A stretch of DNA of 64,000 nt from Pantoea sp. RIT-PI-b. GTDB taxonomy: Bacteria > Pseudomonadota > Gammaproteobacteria > Enterobacterales > Enterobacteriaceae. Position numbers and translations under genes: made by a program. Below the pieces are notes generated by a model. The model worked only from the letters and a program-made list of their open reading frames with translations. It was not told where the DNA came from and made no database searches. Below are positions 34,466-43,926 of this stretch, in pieces. The DNA lies in NCBI RefSeq assembly GCF_001187905.1, contig NZ_LGIS01000007.1:186001-250000 (forward strand), given 5' to 3'. Each line of letters starts with the position of its first letter. Positions within the stretch are counted from its first letter, which is position 1.

Positions 34466-35872
34466 TTATTTCACCAGCACCTGTGCACCGGCATTTTTCT
34501 CCAGTCGACACACATCAACTAGCGAAAGCAGCACTAATAACGCGACGCCGGCGAAAGCGATGTGAATGTCGCTTTGCGCAATGGTCGTATGATCGTGCCA
34601 CAGCATGGCGCCGCGCAGGAACAGCGCGGCCAACGCGATACCCGCGCTCATGCTGAACTGGAAGAAGATGCTGAATACCACCGACGCATCGCTCATTTTG
34701 GCCTGCGGCACATCGGCGAAGCCGAGGCTGTTGTAGCAGCTGAACTGTAGCGAACGCGACAGCCCGCCAATAAACAGAATTGCCGCAATTGCGAAATAGC
34801 CGAGTGACGGATTGAGCAGCAGGCAGCCCAGCATCGCCGCCAGACTGATGACGCCGTTAACCATCAGCACCCGACGAAAACCCCAGCGCTTCATCAGCCA
34901 GGTGGTCGCCGGCTTCATCGCCAGATTACCGGCAAACACCCACAGCACCATCGCGCCCGCCTGCGCCGCGCTCCAGCCAAAACCGAGCTGGAACAGCAGC
35001 GGCAGCAAAAACGGCACGGCATTGATGGAGGCGCGGAAGAACGATCCGCCCATCACCGCGTTGCGGAAAGTGGCAATTTTCAGCGCGCTAAAGGGCAGCA
35101 GCGGCTGCGCATGGCGGAAGCTGTGACGATAAGCCAGCCAGCTGCTCAGCACGCCGAGCAGCAGCAGCGGTACGCCGAGGTTAAGATGCATCTGCCCCAG
35201 CGCTTCCAGCGCGATAATCAGCGAGGTGCAGGCGGTGGCGGTCAGCACGAAGCCCTGCACATCAAAGCGGCGCGGTTGCTCGGTTTTAAACTGCGGCACC
35301 AGATAGCCGGTCGCGATCAGCGCGAGGATGCCGAGCGGAATATTGAGCCAGAAAATCCACGGCCAGTGACCATACGTAACAATAAGTCCGCCAAGCGGCG
35401 GGCCGAGCACCGGCGCAATCAGCCCCGGCCAGGTGATAAACGCGATGGTTTTCACCATCTCTTTTTTCTCGGTAACGCGCAGCACCACCATGCGCCCGAC
35501 CGGCACCATCATCGCACCACCAATGCCTTGCAGAATGCGGCTGAGCGTGAACATCGCCAGCGTGTCGCTCAGGCCACACAGAATGGAAGCGAGCGTAAAA
35601 ATCAGAATGGCGCTGGCAAACACCGTACGTGCGCCGTAGCGCTCCGCCAGCCAGCCGCCCATCGGGATGAAAACCCCCCCCGCCAGTAAGTACGCACTCA
35701 CACCCACGTTGAGCGCCACCGGGCTTGCAGCGAAATCGCGCGCCATCTGCGGAATGGCGGTGGTGATCACCGTGGCATCCAGGTTTTCCATAAAGAAGGT
35801 CACGGCGACCAGCAAAGCTAACATCATGGTGCGATTAACGTTCGGACGGGCTTCTCTGCCTGAGTGCGTCAT
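34466..35872 (-). CDS. MFS multidrug exporter, DHA2 (14-TM) family
   Basis: 468 residues from the ATG at 35872 (preceded by CAGGATCC); the frame is open to a TTG at 35893. It shows the DHA2 motif D1 near the start (LDATVITTAIPQMARDF), motif A (GWLAERYGARTVF) and motif C-like GPPLGGLIVTYGHWPWIFWLNIPLG, typical of proton-driven drug antiporters such as EmrB and MdtD. It has about 13-14 hydrophobic segments. No adaptor (EmrA-type) gene or regulator adjoins it. The substrate is unknown. Confidence 0.88.
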   Translation of the reverse strand: MTHSGREARPNVNRTMMLALLVAVTFFMENLDATVITTAIPQMARDFAASPVALNVGVSAYLLAGGVFIPMGGWLAERYGARTVFASAILIFTLASILCGLSDTLAMFTLSRILQGIGGAMMVPVGRMVVLRVTEKKEMVKTIAFITWPGLIAPVLGPPLGGLIVTYGHWPWIFWLNIPLGILALIATGYLVPQFKTEQPRRFDVQGFVLTATACTSLIIALEALGQMHLNLGVPLLLLGVLSSWLAYRHSFRHAQPLLPFSALKIATFRNAVMGGSFFRASINAVPFLLPLLFQLGFGWSAAQAGAMVLWVFAGNLAMKPATTWLMKRWGFRRVLMVNGVISLAAMLGCLLLNPSLGYFAIAAILFIGGLSRSLQFSCYNSLGFADVPQAKMSDASVVFSIFFQFSMSAGIALAALFLRGAMLWHDHTTIAQSDIHIAFAGVALLVLLSLVDVCRLEKNAGAQVLVK

Positions 35873-36032
35873 GCGGGATCCTGCAAAAAACAACGGTAGG
35901 CAGAGACTGTTAATGAAAAATGCTTAGGGTGCAAATCAAATCACAGCATGCACCCGTCGTAGCGGCGCAATTCATTGCGCGATAAATCGCGCCGCTTCGG
36001 AAGGTGCGATGATTGGACCCGCACTGGGCAAA

Positions 36033-37121
36033 TCAGATGGCTTCTGCCACGCTGGCTTTGGACGTAATAAACTGCACTACCGCACGCGTCACCTCGGCGG
36101 TGTTGGCCGTGCCGCCGACATCCGGGGTCAAAATGCCTTTGGCGCAGACAAACTCGATGCCTTGCATAATCAGCGCCGCCGCGTCGCGCTCGCCGAGATG
36201 CTCCAGCATCTGCACTGCGGTCCAGAAGGTGGCGATCGGGTTGGCAATGCCTTTGCCGGTGATATCAAACGCTGAGCCGTGAATCGGTTCGAACATCGAC
36301 GGGAAGCGACGCTCGGGATCGATATTGGCGGTCGGCGCCACGCCGAGACTGCCCGCCAGCGCGCCAGCCAGATCCGACAGAATATCGGCATGCAGGTTGG
36401 TGGCCACGATGGTGTCGAGGCTTTGTGGATGCAGCGTCATGCGGTGCGTCATGGCATCAACCAGCATTTTGTCCCACTGCACGTCCGGGAACTCCAGCGC
36501 CACTTCGGCGGCAATCTCATCCCACATCACCATGCCGTGACGCTGGGCGTTGGATTTGGTCACCACGGTGAGCAGTTTGCGCGGGCGCGACTGCGCCAGT
36601 TTAAAGGCATAACGCATGATGCGCGTCACGCCGACGCGGGTGAAAATCGCCACCTCGGTGCCGACCTCTTCCGGCAACCCGCGGTGTGCGCGCCCGCCGT
36701 TGCCGGAATATTCGCCCTCTGAGTTCTCCCGCACGATGACCCAATCAAGATCGCCAGGACCGCGATTGCGTAGCGGTGACGTCACACCTGGCAGGATTTT
36801 GGTGGGGCGCACGTTGGCGTACTGGTCAAAGCCCTGACAGATCGGCAGACGCAAACCCCACAGCGTGATGTGATCCGGCACGTCTGGTGCGCCAACTGCG
36901 CCGAAGTAAATCGCATCGAACTTCTTCAGCGTTTGCAGGCCCTCTTCCGGCATCATCACACCGTGTTGTTTGTAGTAATCCGAACCCCAATCAAAGGTCT
37001 CGACATCGAACTTCAGCTGCGGATCCTGGCGCGTCAGCGCGTGCAAGACTTCCACACCGGCCGAGATCACTTCCGGGCCAATACCGTCTGCGGGAATAGC
37101 GGCAATCGAATAGTTACGCAT
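36033..37121 (-). CDS. Tartrate dehydrogenase/D-malate dehydrogenase (decarboxylating)
   Basis: 362 residues of the beta-decarboxylating dehydrogenase family (isopropylmalate/isocitrate type). Seen are IPADGIGPEVI at the start, FGAVGAPDVPDHITLWGLRL (tartrate/D-malate subgroup hallmark), VRENSEGEYSGNGGR, the metal-binding NLHADILSDLAGALAGSLG and HGSAFDITGKGIANPIA. E. coli DmlA (361 residues) and TtuC tartrate dehydrogenase are the closest remembered relatives; the two activities cannot be separated by eye. It is encoded next to a deleted MFS transporter and divergent from a LysR gene, the layout of a tartrate/malate utilisation locus. Confidence 0.88.
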   Translation of the reverse strand: MRNYSIAAIPADGIGPEVISAGVEVLHALTRQDPQLKFDVETFDWGSDYYKQHGVMMPEEGLQTLKKFDAIYFGAVGAPDVPDHITLWGLRLPICQGFDQYANVRPTKILPGVTSPLRNRGPGDLDWVIVRENSEGEYSGNGGRAHRGLPEEVGTEVAIFTRVGVTRIMRYAFKLAQSRPRKLLTVVTKSNAQRHGMVMWDEIAAEVALEFPDVQWDKMLVDAMTHRMTLHPQSLDTIVATNLHADILSDLAGALAGSLGVAPTANIDPERRFPSMFEPIHGSAFDITGKGIANPIATFWTAVQMLEHLGERDAAALIMQGIEFVCAKGILTPDVGGTANTAEVTRAVVQFITSKASVAEAI

Positions 37122-37135
37122 GTTGTTTCTCCAGA

Positions 37136-37919
37136 TTAATGAGTATGAGGATGAGGAAGCTCGGCCGTTTGCGGCTTATTGCCGCTGGCAGAGAGCAGCA
37201 GAACCACGATGGCGGAGATCGCCAGCAGTCCCGCCACGAAATAGAGGCCCCAGCTGTAGCTGCCGGTTTGCTGGCGAATCACGCCAATCATCATCGTTCA
37301 GCCACTTCGCTTTTGCCGGACGATCGGTGAGGTAGAACAGCACCACAATGCCGAACAGCAGCGCTGGAATGGCTTCCAGCACAAACATCCATTGCCAGCC
37401 AGCGAAGCCCAGCAGGCCATGCATCTCCAGCAGCGCAGCAGAGATTGGCGAACCGAGCGCCGTTGAAAGCGGTGCGGCAGCCATAAAGATGGCGGTGATC
37501 TGCGCGCGTTTCGCCGCCGGGAACCAGTAGCTGAGATAGAGAATGATGCCGGGGAAAAAGCCGGCTTCCGCCACGCCGAGCAGGAAGCGCAGCACATAGA
37601 AGCTGGTGGTGCCCTGCACGAAGGCCATGCAGCCGGAGACTAATCCCCAGGTGATCATCACGCGGGCGATCCAGATGCGTGCGCCGACTTTATGCAGAAT
37701 TAAATTCGACGGTACTTCAAACAGGAAATAACCAAGGAAGAAAATTCCGGCACCAAAACCAAATACCGTGGGCGAGAAACCTAAATCCTGATTCATGGTT
37801 AATGCAGCAAAACCAATATTGACGCGATCGAGAAAGGCGATGAAGTAGAGCAGCATGATGAAGGGCACAATGCGTAACGTCACTTTACGCATCACCCTTT
37901 TTTCGAGGTGAGAGTTCAT
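37136..37919 (-). pseudogene. MFS dicarboxylate/tartrate transporter with internal deletion
   Basis: The frame from the ATG at 37919 encodes the first six membrane segments of an anion:cation symporter family MFS protein (RVNIGFAALTMNQDLGFS, ...FFLGYFLFEVPSNL...) up to TDRPAKAKWLNDD. It then runs out of frame and stops at 37176. A different frame from about 37295 to the stop at 37136 encodes the last helix and tail (IGVIRQQTGSYSWGLYFVAG, LLAISAIVVLL, ...PHPHTH). About 170 residues (TM7-11) are missing between the two, joined at a GATGAT/ATGAT microhomology near 37290. Family length is about 430 residues. The transporter cannot be functional in this form. Confidence 0.8.
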
Positions 37920-38050
37920 ATTAAAGTGCTCCAGATTGTGTAGGGGTAGTATTATTTTTTTGTCTTCGCGTTCAGTATGCAGTTTTGCTTTGGCGGATCA
38001 TCAGGCGGGGATTATATAAAGTATTTGCATAATCAACAGGCGAGGGAAAT

Positions 38051-38959
38051 GTGGATATAAATCAATTGCGTTGTTTTGTCGCCGTGGGTAAAGAACTCCA
38101 TTTCGGGCGCGCTGCCCAAAGAATGGAAATGATGCCTGCGTCACTTTCTCGCTTCATCCGTTTACTGGAAGAAGACCTTGGCGTGCGCTTGTTAAATCGT
38201 TCGACGCGTAATGTTTCATTAACCGCCGAAGGTGCAATATTTTTTTATGAGGCCAGCAAATTAATCGATCAATTTGATGCGCTGGCGCAGCGATTTAAAG
38301 TGGGATTAAAAGATGAACGTCGGACATTACGCATTGGCGCCATCGATAGCGCCGCACGCGGATTAGTTCCGGCTTTACTCAACTTATTTGTGCCGCTGCA
38401 TCCGCACAGTGATATTCATATTATCGAAGACAAAACCATTAATTTAATCCCGAAATTAAAATCGGGCTGGCTGGATATGATTTTTATTCGCGAACCGCAA
38501 AGTATCGATGCGTCTTTAGCGGTGCGCTTTATTACCCGTGAAAGCTGCGTGCTGGCGGTGCCAATTCAGCATGCGCTGGCGCAGCGCGAACAGGTGGCGG
38601 TGGCTGATTTTCAGCAGGAGGCGATGATTATTCCCGATCGCCGCATGCGCCCGCACAGCCACGATCTGACGATGAATTTGTTCAAACTGGCGGGACTCAC
38701 GCCGCACATCGCGCAGTTCGCCGAAGAGAAACAAACCATTCTGAGTTTGGTGTCGGCCGGTTTGGGATTGGCCGTGGTGCCCGCGTCGTACCGCACGATG
38801 AATAGCGACAGCGTGCGCTATATTGCGCTGGATTTACCGGAACAGATTAAAGGTTTGCCGCTGAGCATTGCCTGGCAGAAGGGCAACGAAGACGGGTTTT
38901 TACTCGAGATGCTGCGGCTGCTGCATGAGAATGAATGTGAGTTGACGGAGAAGTTGTGA
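38051..38959 (+). CDS. LysR-family regulator, divergent from the tartrate/malate genes
   Basis: 302 residues. An N-terminal winged helix (MDINQLRCFVAVGKELHFGR...) is followed by the effector domain (LRIGAIDSAARGLVPALLNL to the C-terminus). The start is GTG at 38051 after a GAGGG sequence. It is transcribed away from the MFS/dehydrogenase pair. In E. coli the LysR protein DmlR is divergent from dmlA in the same way, so activation by tartrate or malate is a reasonable inference. TATGCA and TGCATA half-sites around 37975 and 38028 flank the intergenic region. Confidence 0.85.
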   Translation: MDINQLRCFVAVGKELHFGRAAQRMEMMPASLSRFIRLLEEDLGVRLLNRSTRNVSLTAEGAIFFYEASKLIDQFDALAQRFKVGLKDERRTLRIGAIDSAARGLVPALLNLFVPLHPHSDIHIIEDKTINLIPKLKSGWLDMIFIREPQSIDASLAVRFITRESCVLAVPIQHALAQREQVAVADFQQEAMIIPDRRMRPHSHDLTMNLFKLAGLTPHIAQFAEEKQTILSLVSAGLGLAVVPASYRTMNSDSVRYIALDLPEQIKGLPLSIAWQKGNEDGFLLEMLRLLHENECELTEKL

Positions 38960-38960
38960 T

Positions 38961-39221
38961 TTCCCTCTCCCTAACCCTCTCCCAGAAGGAGAGGGAATGA
39001 TTAGGTGGGAGAAAATGCTGAATTCCGCAGAGGGCGGTTCCCTCTCCCTAACCCTCTCCCAGAAGGAGAGGGAATGATTAGGTGGGAGAAAATGCTGAAT
39101 TCCGCAGAGGACGGTTCCCTCTCCCAGAAGGAGAGGGAATGATTAGGTGGGAGAAAATGCTGAATTCCGCAGAGGACGGTTCCCTCTACCGCCTGCGGGA
39201 GAGGGCTAGGGTGAGGGACAA
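38961..39221. repeat. Family B palindrome tandem array (units of 77, 77 and 65 bp)
   Basis: CCCTCTCCC...GGAGAGGG hairpins recur at 38961, 39038, 39115 and 39180. They are separated by an identical spacer reading AATGATTAGGTGGGAGAAAA then TGCTGAATTCCGCAGAGG. The third unit lacks a 12-bp CTAACCCTCTCC stretch. The array ends in GGGCTAGGGTGAGGG, the inverted end common to other family B loci. It lies between two same-strand LysR genes. Confidence 0.85.
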
Positions 39222-39325
39222 AGCGCACTGTCCACCCAGTGGCTAATTCCCGCGACTCTCTCTATGATGAAAACTTTCCCGCGCCAATGTCGGGAGTGAT
39301 CAATGAGTTAGGGAAAAATCGCGCG

Positions 39326-40285
39326 ATGACCATTTTAAACGACCTGGATTTGCGGCAGCTGGAAGCCTTCTCGGCGGTGATCTCTGCCGGGAGCGTCACG
39401 GCAGCGGCGAAGGCGCTCAATCGCTCGCAGCCGGCGGTGTCGCGCTTGATTCAGGAACTGGAACAGTCGCTCGGTTATCCGCTGTTTATCCGCAACGGCC
39501 CGCGCATTCATCCCTCGGAAGAGGCGTTGCAGCTGCATCAATACGTGCAGAAAGCGCTGCTATCGTTGCAGCAGATTCGCCTGCGCGCGCAGGAGATCGC
39601 TCACCAACAGCATCGTCCGCTGAGTATTGCCGCCACGCCCGCGCTGGCGGCGGGGTTGCTGCCGCAGGCGCTGGCCGCACTCAATTTGCAGAACAAAGTG
39701 CAGATCATCAGCGAATCCGCGGTTAATACCGCGCATGCAGTGATCACCGCGGAGGCCGATCTCGGTCTGTGCAGCTTGCCGCTGGAGCATCATGCGGTGG
39801 AGCTACACTGGATTGGGCAGTCGCAGTGCGTCGTGGCGCTGCCGGAGAACGATGAGCTGGCGGCGCAAACGCGGCTGTCGCTCAGCAGCCTGGCGGGACG
39901 CCGTTTGATTGCGCCGTGGAGCCCGCAGCGTCTACGCGGGCGCTATGAAAAAGCGCTGAAAAAGGTCAAAACGCCGCTGCATGAAACCATCGAGACTAAC
40001 TCCTCCGCCAACATTCTCGGCTGCGTGCGCGCCGGATTGGGCGTAGCGATTCTTGAGCCGGTGACCGGTTGGGGCATGCCGCTGGCCGGTGTGGCGATTC
40101 GTCCACTGGAGGAGGATATTCCGTACTACTTTGGCGTGATCACGCCGCAAGGGCGACAAATCTCCACCGCTGCACAGGCCTTGGTGGAGGCCTTAGCCGA
40201 CGCTGCGGCCCATTTGCTACCGGGCTTTGAACGCCTGCCTGCCAGCGAGCATCCGCGCATTATGCGCCTGATTAATCAGGATTAA
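39326..40285 (+). CDS. LysR-family transcriptional regulator
   Basis: 319 residues from the ATG at 39326 (MTILNDLDLRQLEAFSAV); the frame is open to 39239, but the extension is not LysR-like. It has a helix-turn-helix (AGSVTAAAKALNRSQPAVSR) and an effector domain. AGGGAAA lies about ten bases upstream. It is followed on the same strand, after 376 bases with family A palindromes, by the flavin monooxygenase-CMD-ABC operon, which is the most likely target (inference). Confidence 0.85.
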   Translation: MTILNDLDLRQLEAFSAVISAGSVTAAAKALNRSQPAVSRLIQELEQSLGYPLFIRNGPRIHPSEEALQLHQYVQKALLSLQQIRLRAQEIAHQQHRPLSIAATPALAAGLLPQALAALNLQNKVQIISESAVNTAHAVITAEADLGLCSLPLEHHAVELHWIGQSQCVVALPENDELAAQTRLSLSSLAGRRLIAPWSPQRLRGRYEKALKKVKTPLHETIETNSSANILGCVRAGLGVAILEPVTGWGMPLAGVAIRPLEEDIPYYFGVITPQGRQISTAAQALVEALADAAAHLLPGFERLPASEHPRIMRLINQD

Positions 40286-40308
40286 ATAACAGTGCGGATA
40301 TCAACAAG

Positions 40309-40407
40309 GTCGTCATAAATGACGCCCCTACAATAGCCTCGTGAACCTCTTTCACCCTAAATAGTGACGCCACTCGCAAACCCGTAGGGTCGCCATTTAT
40401 GGCGACC
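40309..40407. repeat. Family A palindrome pair (inverted doublet)
   Basis: First member 40309-40331 (GGTCGTCAT/ATGACG...CCTAC), second 40384-40407 (GTAGGGTCGCCAT/ATGGCGACC), head to head with about 50 bases between. The rest of 40286-40661 has no gene and must hold the promoter of the downstream operon. Confidence 0.75.
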
Positions 40408-40661
40408 GGCAGCCAGCTCCAGACCCGCTTATAACATTTTCGGCATAAGATATAAGAAATCCATTGGTCAAAAGCTGAGCGAGATTGTTGACTCCGTTTT
40501 AGGGCAAGAGGATTATGCGAAACCTTAGCTCTTACTATGTGATTTGGTGATTAATACCCACTAACTATGTGTTATCAGGATAATGAGAATGCATAGTCAC
40601 CAACGCACTTTAGTGGTTTCGCCCGTTTGCTGGCCGCCGCTTATTTCAGGGAAAAACGTGT

Positions 40662-42116
40662 ATGACTTATGCCGCCGATGGCCTTGCCGCGCTGGAAGCA
40701 CAGCTGCAGCAGGATCTGGAATATCTTGAACTGCCCGCGAAATCCTGGGTGCCAGCGCGCACCCAGGATGGCGCACCGGTGCGTGATGTGGTGGTGATCG
40801 GTGCAGGCATGTGTGGCCTGGCGGCGCTGGCTAAACTGCAGCTTACCGGCATCAGCAACGTGGTGGCCTATGACGCCGCGCCCGCCGGGCTGGAAGGTCC
40901 GTGGGTGACCTTTGCGCGCATGGAAACGTTGCGTTCACCGAAGTCACTGCATGGCCCGGCGCTCGGCATGGCGCAGCTGACGTTCCGCGCGTGGTTCACT
41001 GCGCAGTGGGGCAAAGAAGCCTGGCAGGAGCTGGATAAAATTCCCAAAGCGCAGTGGATGGATTATCTGATTTGGTATCGCAAAGTGCTGAATCTGCCGG
41101 TGCGCAACAATGTGCGCGTCACCAATATTACCTTCGAAGGTGAGTTAATCGCGCTCGATCTCAGCGGTGCCGAAACCGGCCGGGTTTACACCCGCCGTTT
41201 GGTGCTGGCTACCGGACGCTCTGGCCTTGGCGGTTTTGCCGTGCCGGACTTCCTGCAGGGTATCGAGCGTACATTCTGGGCGCACTCTGCTGACGACATT
41301 GATTTCGCTGCTTTGCAGGGCAAACACATTGCGGTGATTGGCGCAGGTGCATCGTCGATGGATAACGCCGCCACCGCGCTGGAAAACGGCGCGGCTGCCG
41401 TGGATCTGCTGATTCGCCGCCCACAGATGCCGCGCATCAACAAAATGACCGGTATTGGCAGCCAGGGCGTGGTGCACGGGATGCATCAGCTGCCGGACGC
41501 ATGGAAATGGAAGTTTGTGGATTACACCGCGACCACGCAAACGCCGCCGCCGCGTTCTTCGACACTGCGCGTTTCACGTCATGCCAATGCCCGCTTCTTC
41601 CTCAACTGCGGCATCAAAGCGGTAAAACAGCAGGCCGATGAGTTGCTGATCGAAACCACCCAGGGCCCGCTGCGCTACGACTTTTTGATTGCCGCGACCG
41701 GCTTTAGCAACGATTTCCACGGACGCCCAGAGTTTGCCGCCATCGCACCGCATATCCGCAGCTGGCGCGACGGGCGTTACCAGCCAGAAATGGGCGCGCC
41801 GCGCGCCAATCTGCTTGAAGCGCCGGATCTCGGTCCCGCCTTTGAGTTCCGCGAATTGACGCCAGGCGCGTGTCCCGGACTGGCGCATATTCACTGCTTC
41901 AACGATGCCGCCATGCTGACGCACGGCAAAGTCTCCGGCGATATTCCGGCGGTGAGCGCCGGTGCCGATCGTCTGGTGCGCGGCATCAGCGCGTCGCTGT
42001 TTGCCGAAGACGTCGAGCAGCATTACGCCAACTTACAGGCTTTTGACACCCCTGAATTGCAGGGCGATGAATGGGTGGATTCCACGCCCTTACTCAACCA
42101 GGAGAACGCGCAGTGA
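40662..42116 (+). CDS. Flavin-containing monooxygenase-like FAD/NAD(P)-dependent oxidoreductase
   Basis: 484 residues with two dinucleotide-binding motifs: VVVIGAGMCGLAAL (about 44-57, FAD) and IAVIGAGASSMDNAATAL (NADPH), plus ATGRSG and a late ATGF segment (LIAATGFSNDFHG) typical of class B monooxygenases and their relatives. It is expected to be cytosolic and to use NADPH and O2 on a small substrate. It is the first gene of a tight plus-strand run: its TGA overlaps the GTG of the next CMD gene. Association with AhpD-like proteins and an amino-acid-type ABC importer suggests uptake and oxidation of a nitrogen- or sulfur-containing compound (inference). Confidence 0.82.
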   Translation: MTYAADGLAALEAQLQQDLEYLELPAKSWVPARTQDGAPVRDVVVIGAGMCGLAALAKLQLTGISNVVAYDAAPAGLEGPWVTFARMETLRSPKSLHGPALGMAQLTFRAWFTAQWGKEAWQELDKIPKAQWMDYLIWYRKVLNLPVRNNVRVTNITFEGELIALDLSGAETGRVYTRRLVLATGRSGLGGFAVPDFLQGIERTFWAHSADDIDFAALQGKHIAVIGAGASSMDNAATALENGAAAVDLLIRRPQMPRINKMTGIGSQGVVHGMHQLPDAWKWKFVDYTATTQTPPPRSSTLRVSRHANARFFLNCGIKAVKQQADELLIETTQGPLRYDFLIAATGFSNDFHGRPEFAAIAPHIRSWRDGRYQPEMGAPRANLLEAPDLGPAFEFRELTPGACPGLAHIHCFNDAAMLTHGKVSGDIPAVSAGADRLVRGISASLFAEDVEQHYANLQAFDTPELQGDEWVDSTPLLNQENAQ

Positions 42117-42595
42117 GTGACGCAATTGATCGCGCAGTCGGCTTAAACGCTGAAGATGCGCTGTACGGTACGCGCCGCCTGCGCCCGGAATTTGTTGATG
42201 GCGCAGAACAGTGCCGTGTATCGGTGCTGGCACCTAATGATGATCAGGGCTTAGCGCCGGATGTGCGTTTTGCGCTGGCGCAGCGCATGGCGAAGCTGAA
42301 TGGCGATGCCGAGCTGCAACGCGATTACCAGGCGCAACTGGCGGCGTTGCAGCCATCAGACGCGCTGCTGGCGCTGGCGGCCGGTGCCAGCGATCTCGCC
42401 GAACCGCTGGCGACTATCGCGCGGCATGCCGATCTCGTCACGCAGCAGCCAATGAACGCCACCGAGCAGCACATTCGCCTGCTGGAACAGGCAGGATTGA
42501 GCAATCCGCAGATTGTGGCGCTCTCTGAACTGATCGCTTTTGTTAACTTCCAGACGCGCGTTGCGGCCGGATTACGTTTGTTGAGGTCTGCATGA
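42113..42595 (+). CDS. CMD-domain protein (carboxymuconolactone decarboxylase-like, Avi_7170 type)
   Basis: 160 residues starting at GTG 42113, overlapping the monooxygenase stop (GTGA). The all-helical protein has no CxxC in the usual AhpD position. Sequence features (AIDRAVGLNAEDALYGTRRL, RPEFVDGAEQCRVSVL, LSELIAFVNFQTRVAAGLRL) and its pairing with the next gene fit the 'CMD domain protein, Avi_7170 family' that I remember as always paired with an Avi_7169-type AhpD protein. A role in peroxide reduction or as an accessory subunit is inferred. Its stop overlaps the next ATG (ATGA). Confidence 0.72.
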   Translation: MSDAIDRAVGLNAEDALYGTRRLRPEFVDGAEQCRVSVLAPNDDQGLAPDVRFALAQRMAKLNGDAELQRDYQAQLAALQPSDALLALAAGASDLAEPLATIARHADLVTQQPMNATEQHIRLLEQAGLSNPQIVALSELIAFVNFQTRVAAGLRLLRSA

Positions 42596-43158
42596 TTCCG
42601 TCGGTTAATCTCAAGCCGCTGCACTGGCACCCTTATATCGCGCCGGTCGAAGTGGCAGACGCCACGCCCGCGCAGCTCGATGCGATGAAAGTGACGCCAT
42701 CGAACAAAAAGATCTCCGAGTATGTGCGCACACTGGCGCACGATCCCGACAGCTACGTGGCGCGCACCGTGCTGTTCAACGCCATTATGTATGTTGAGGG
42801 CGGGCTGGATCGTACGGATCGTGAACTCGGCGCGCTGGGCGCGTCGATCGTCAACGGCTGCAAATATTGCGCGGTGGTGCACGCACGCCGCCATGCGCAG
42901 CTGGCAGAAAGTGATGCGGTAGTCAGTGCGATTTACTTCGATCGTGCCGATGTGCTCGGCGAGCGTGATGCGGCGATCTACCGTTTTGCCCGTCGTCTCT
43001 CCGTCACGCCGTCAGAGGCCAGCGCTGAGGATATGGCGGCACTGCGCGCGGTCGGCATGAACGATCAGGAGATTATCGATCTGATCCACGCCATCGCCAT
43101 TTTCGGCTGGGCCAACCGTCTGATGCATGTGCTTGGCCATGCTGACCTGAATAAATAG
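42592..43158 (+). CDS. AhpD-like alkylhydroperoxidase domain protein (Avi_7169 type)
   Basis: 188 residues with the AhpD/CMD core: GALGASIVNGCKYCAVVHAR, with the redox pair C90-x-x-C93 and H97 of the AhpD active site (ExxCxxCxxxH). These enzymes reduce peroxides or serve as disulfide reductants. It is translationally coupled to the preceding CMD gene and 10 bases before the ABC ATPase gene. It probably protects against, or takes part in, the oxidative step of the pathway begun by the monooxygenase (inference). Confidence 0.82.
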   Translation: MIPSVNLKPLHWHPYIAPVEVADATPAQLDAMKVTPSNKKISEYVRTLAHDPDSYVARTVLFNAIMYVEGGLDRTDRELGALGASIVNGCKYCAVVHARRHAQLAESDAVVSAIYFDRADVLGERDAAIYRFARRLSVTPSEASAEDMAALRAVGMNDQEIIDLIHAIAIFGWANRLMHVLGHADLNK

Positions 43159-43168
43159 GGGCTGCTGC

Positions 43169-43906
43169 ATGTTAGAACTCAACGATATTAAGCTCGCTTA
43201 CGGCAGCACGCCGATCCTGAAAGGCGTCGATCTGTCGGTAAAACGTGGCGATGTGGTGTCGATCATCGGGCCAAGCGGCACCGGTAAAACCACGCTGCTG
43301 CGCTGCATTAACTATCTGGCGAAACCGGCATCCGGCACCATTCAGCTTGATCAGATTCGCATGGATTATCAGGCACCGGACAAAGCGGCGATCCAGGCGA
43401 TCCGCCTGCGTACCGCGATGGTGTTCCAGCAGTTCAACGTGTTCAAAAACATGACGGTGCTGGAAAACGTGATGGATCCGCTGATCGTTATTCAACGCAA
43501 AAGCAAACAGCAAGCGCGCGACATCGCCGTACAGGAGCTGGAGCGCGTCGGTCTGGGCGCCAAGCTCGATCACTATCCGTCGCAGCTTTCCGGTGGCCAG
43601 CTGCAGCGTACCGGCATCGCCCGTGCGCTGGCGGTGCGTCCGGACGTGATGCTGTTTGATGAACCGACCTCATCACTCGATCCAGAGCTGGTGGGCGAGG
43701 TGCTGAAAGTGATTAAAGACGTGGCGTCGTCCGGCATCACCTCGCTGCTGGTGACGCACGAGATGCAGTTTGCCAAAAGCATCTCTAATCGCATCGTGTT
43801 TATGGATCAGGGCGTGGTGGCCGCGCAGGGCAGCCCGACTGAGATGTTTGATAATCCCACCCTGCCGCGCCTTGCTCAGTTCCTCAATTCAGAACGCGTA
43901 TTCTAA
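43169..43906 (+). CDS. Amino-acid-type ABC transporter ATP-binding protein
   Basis: 245 residues of the polar amino acid uptake subfamily (GlnQ/HisP like). Walker A GPSGTGKT (34-41), Q-loop in FQQFNVF, signature LSGGQ (139-143), Walker B DVMLFDEP (158-165) and the H-loop in LVTHEM are all present. It energises import with the binding protein and two permeases encoded downstream, and is in the same operon as the monooxygenase and AhpD genes. Confidence 0.93.
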   Translation: MLELNDIKLAYGSTPILKGVDLSVKRGDVVSIIGPSGTGKTTLLRCINYLAKPASGTIQLDQIRMDYQAPDKAAIQAIRLRTAMVFQQFNVFKNMTVLENVMDPLIVIQRKSKQQARDIAVQELERVGLGAKLDHYPSQLSGGQLQRTGIARALAVRPDVMLFDEPTSSLDPELVGEVLKVIKDVASSGITSLLVTHEMQFAKSISNRIVFMDQGVVAAQGSPTEMFDNPTLPRLAQFLNSERVF

Positions 43907-43926
43907 TAATTAAAGGAATCAACCAC

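Noticed and set aside
39239..39325. N-terminal extension of the LysR gene to GTG 39239
   Set aside because: It lacks a ribosome site, starts within 20 bases of the repeat array and adds 29 residues absent from LysR proteins, whose helix-turn-helix normally begins within the first residues.
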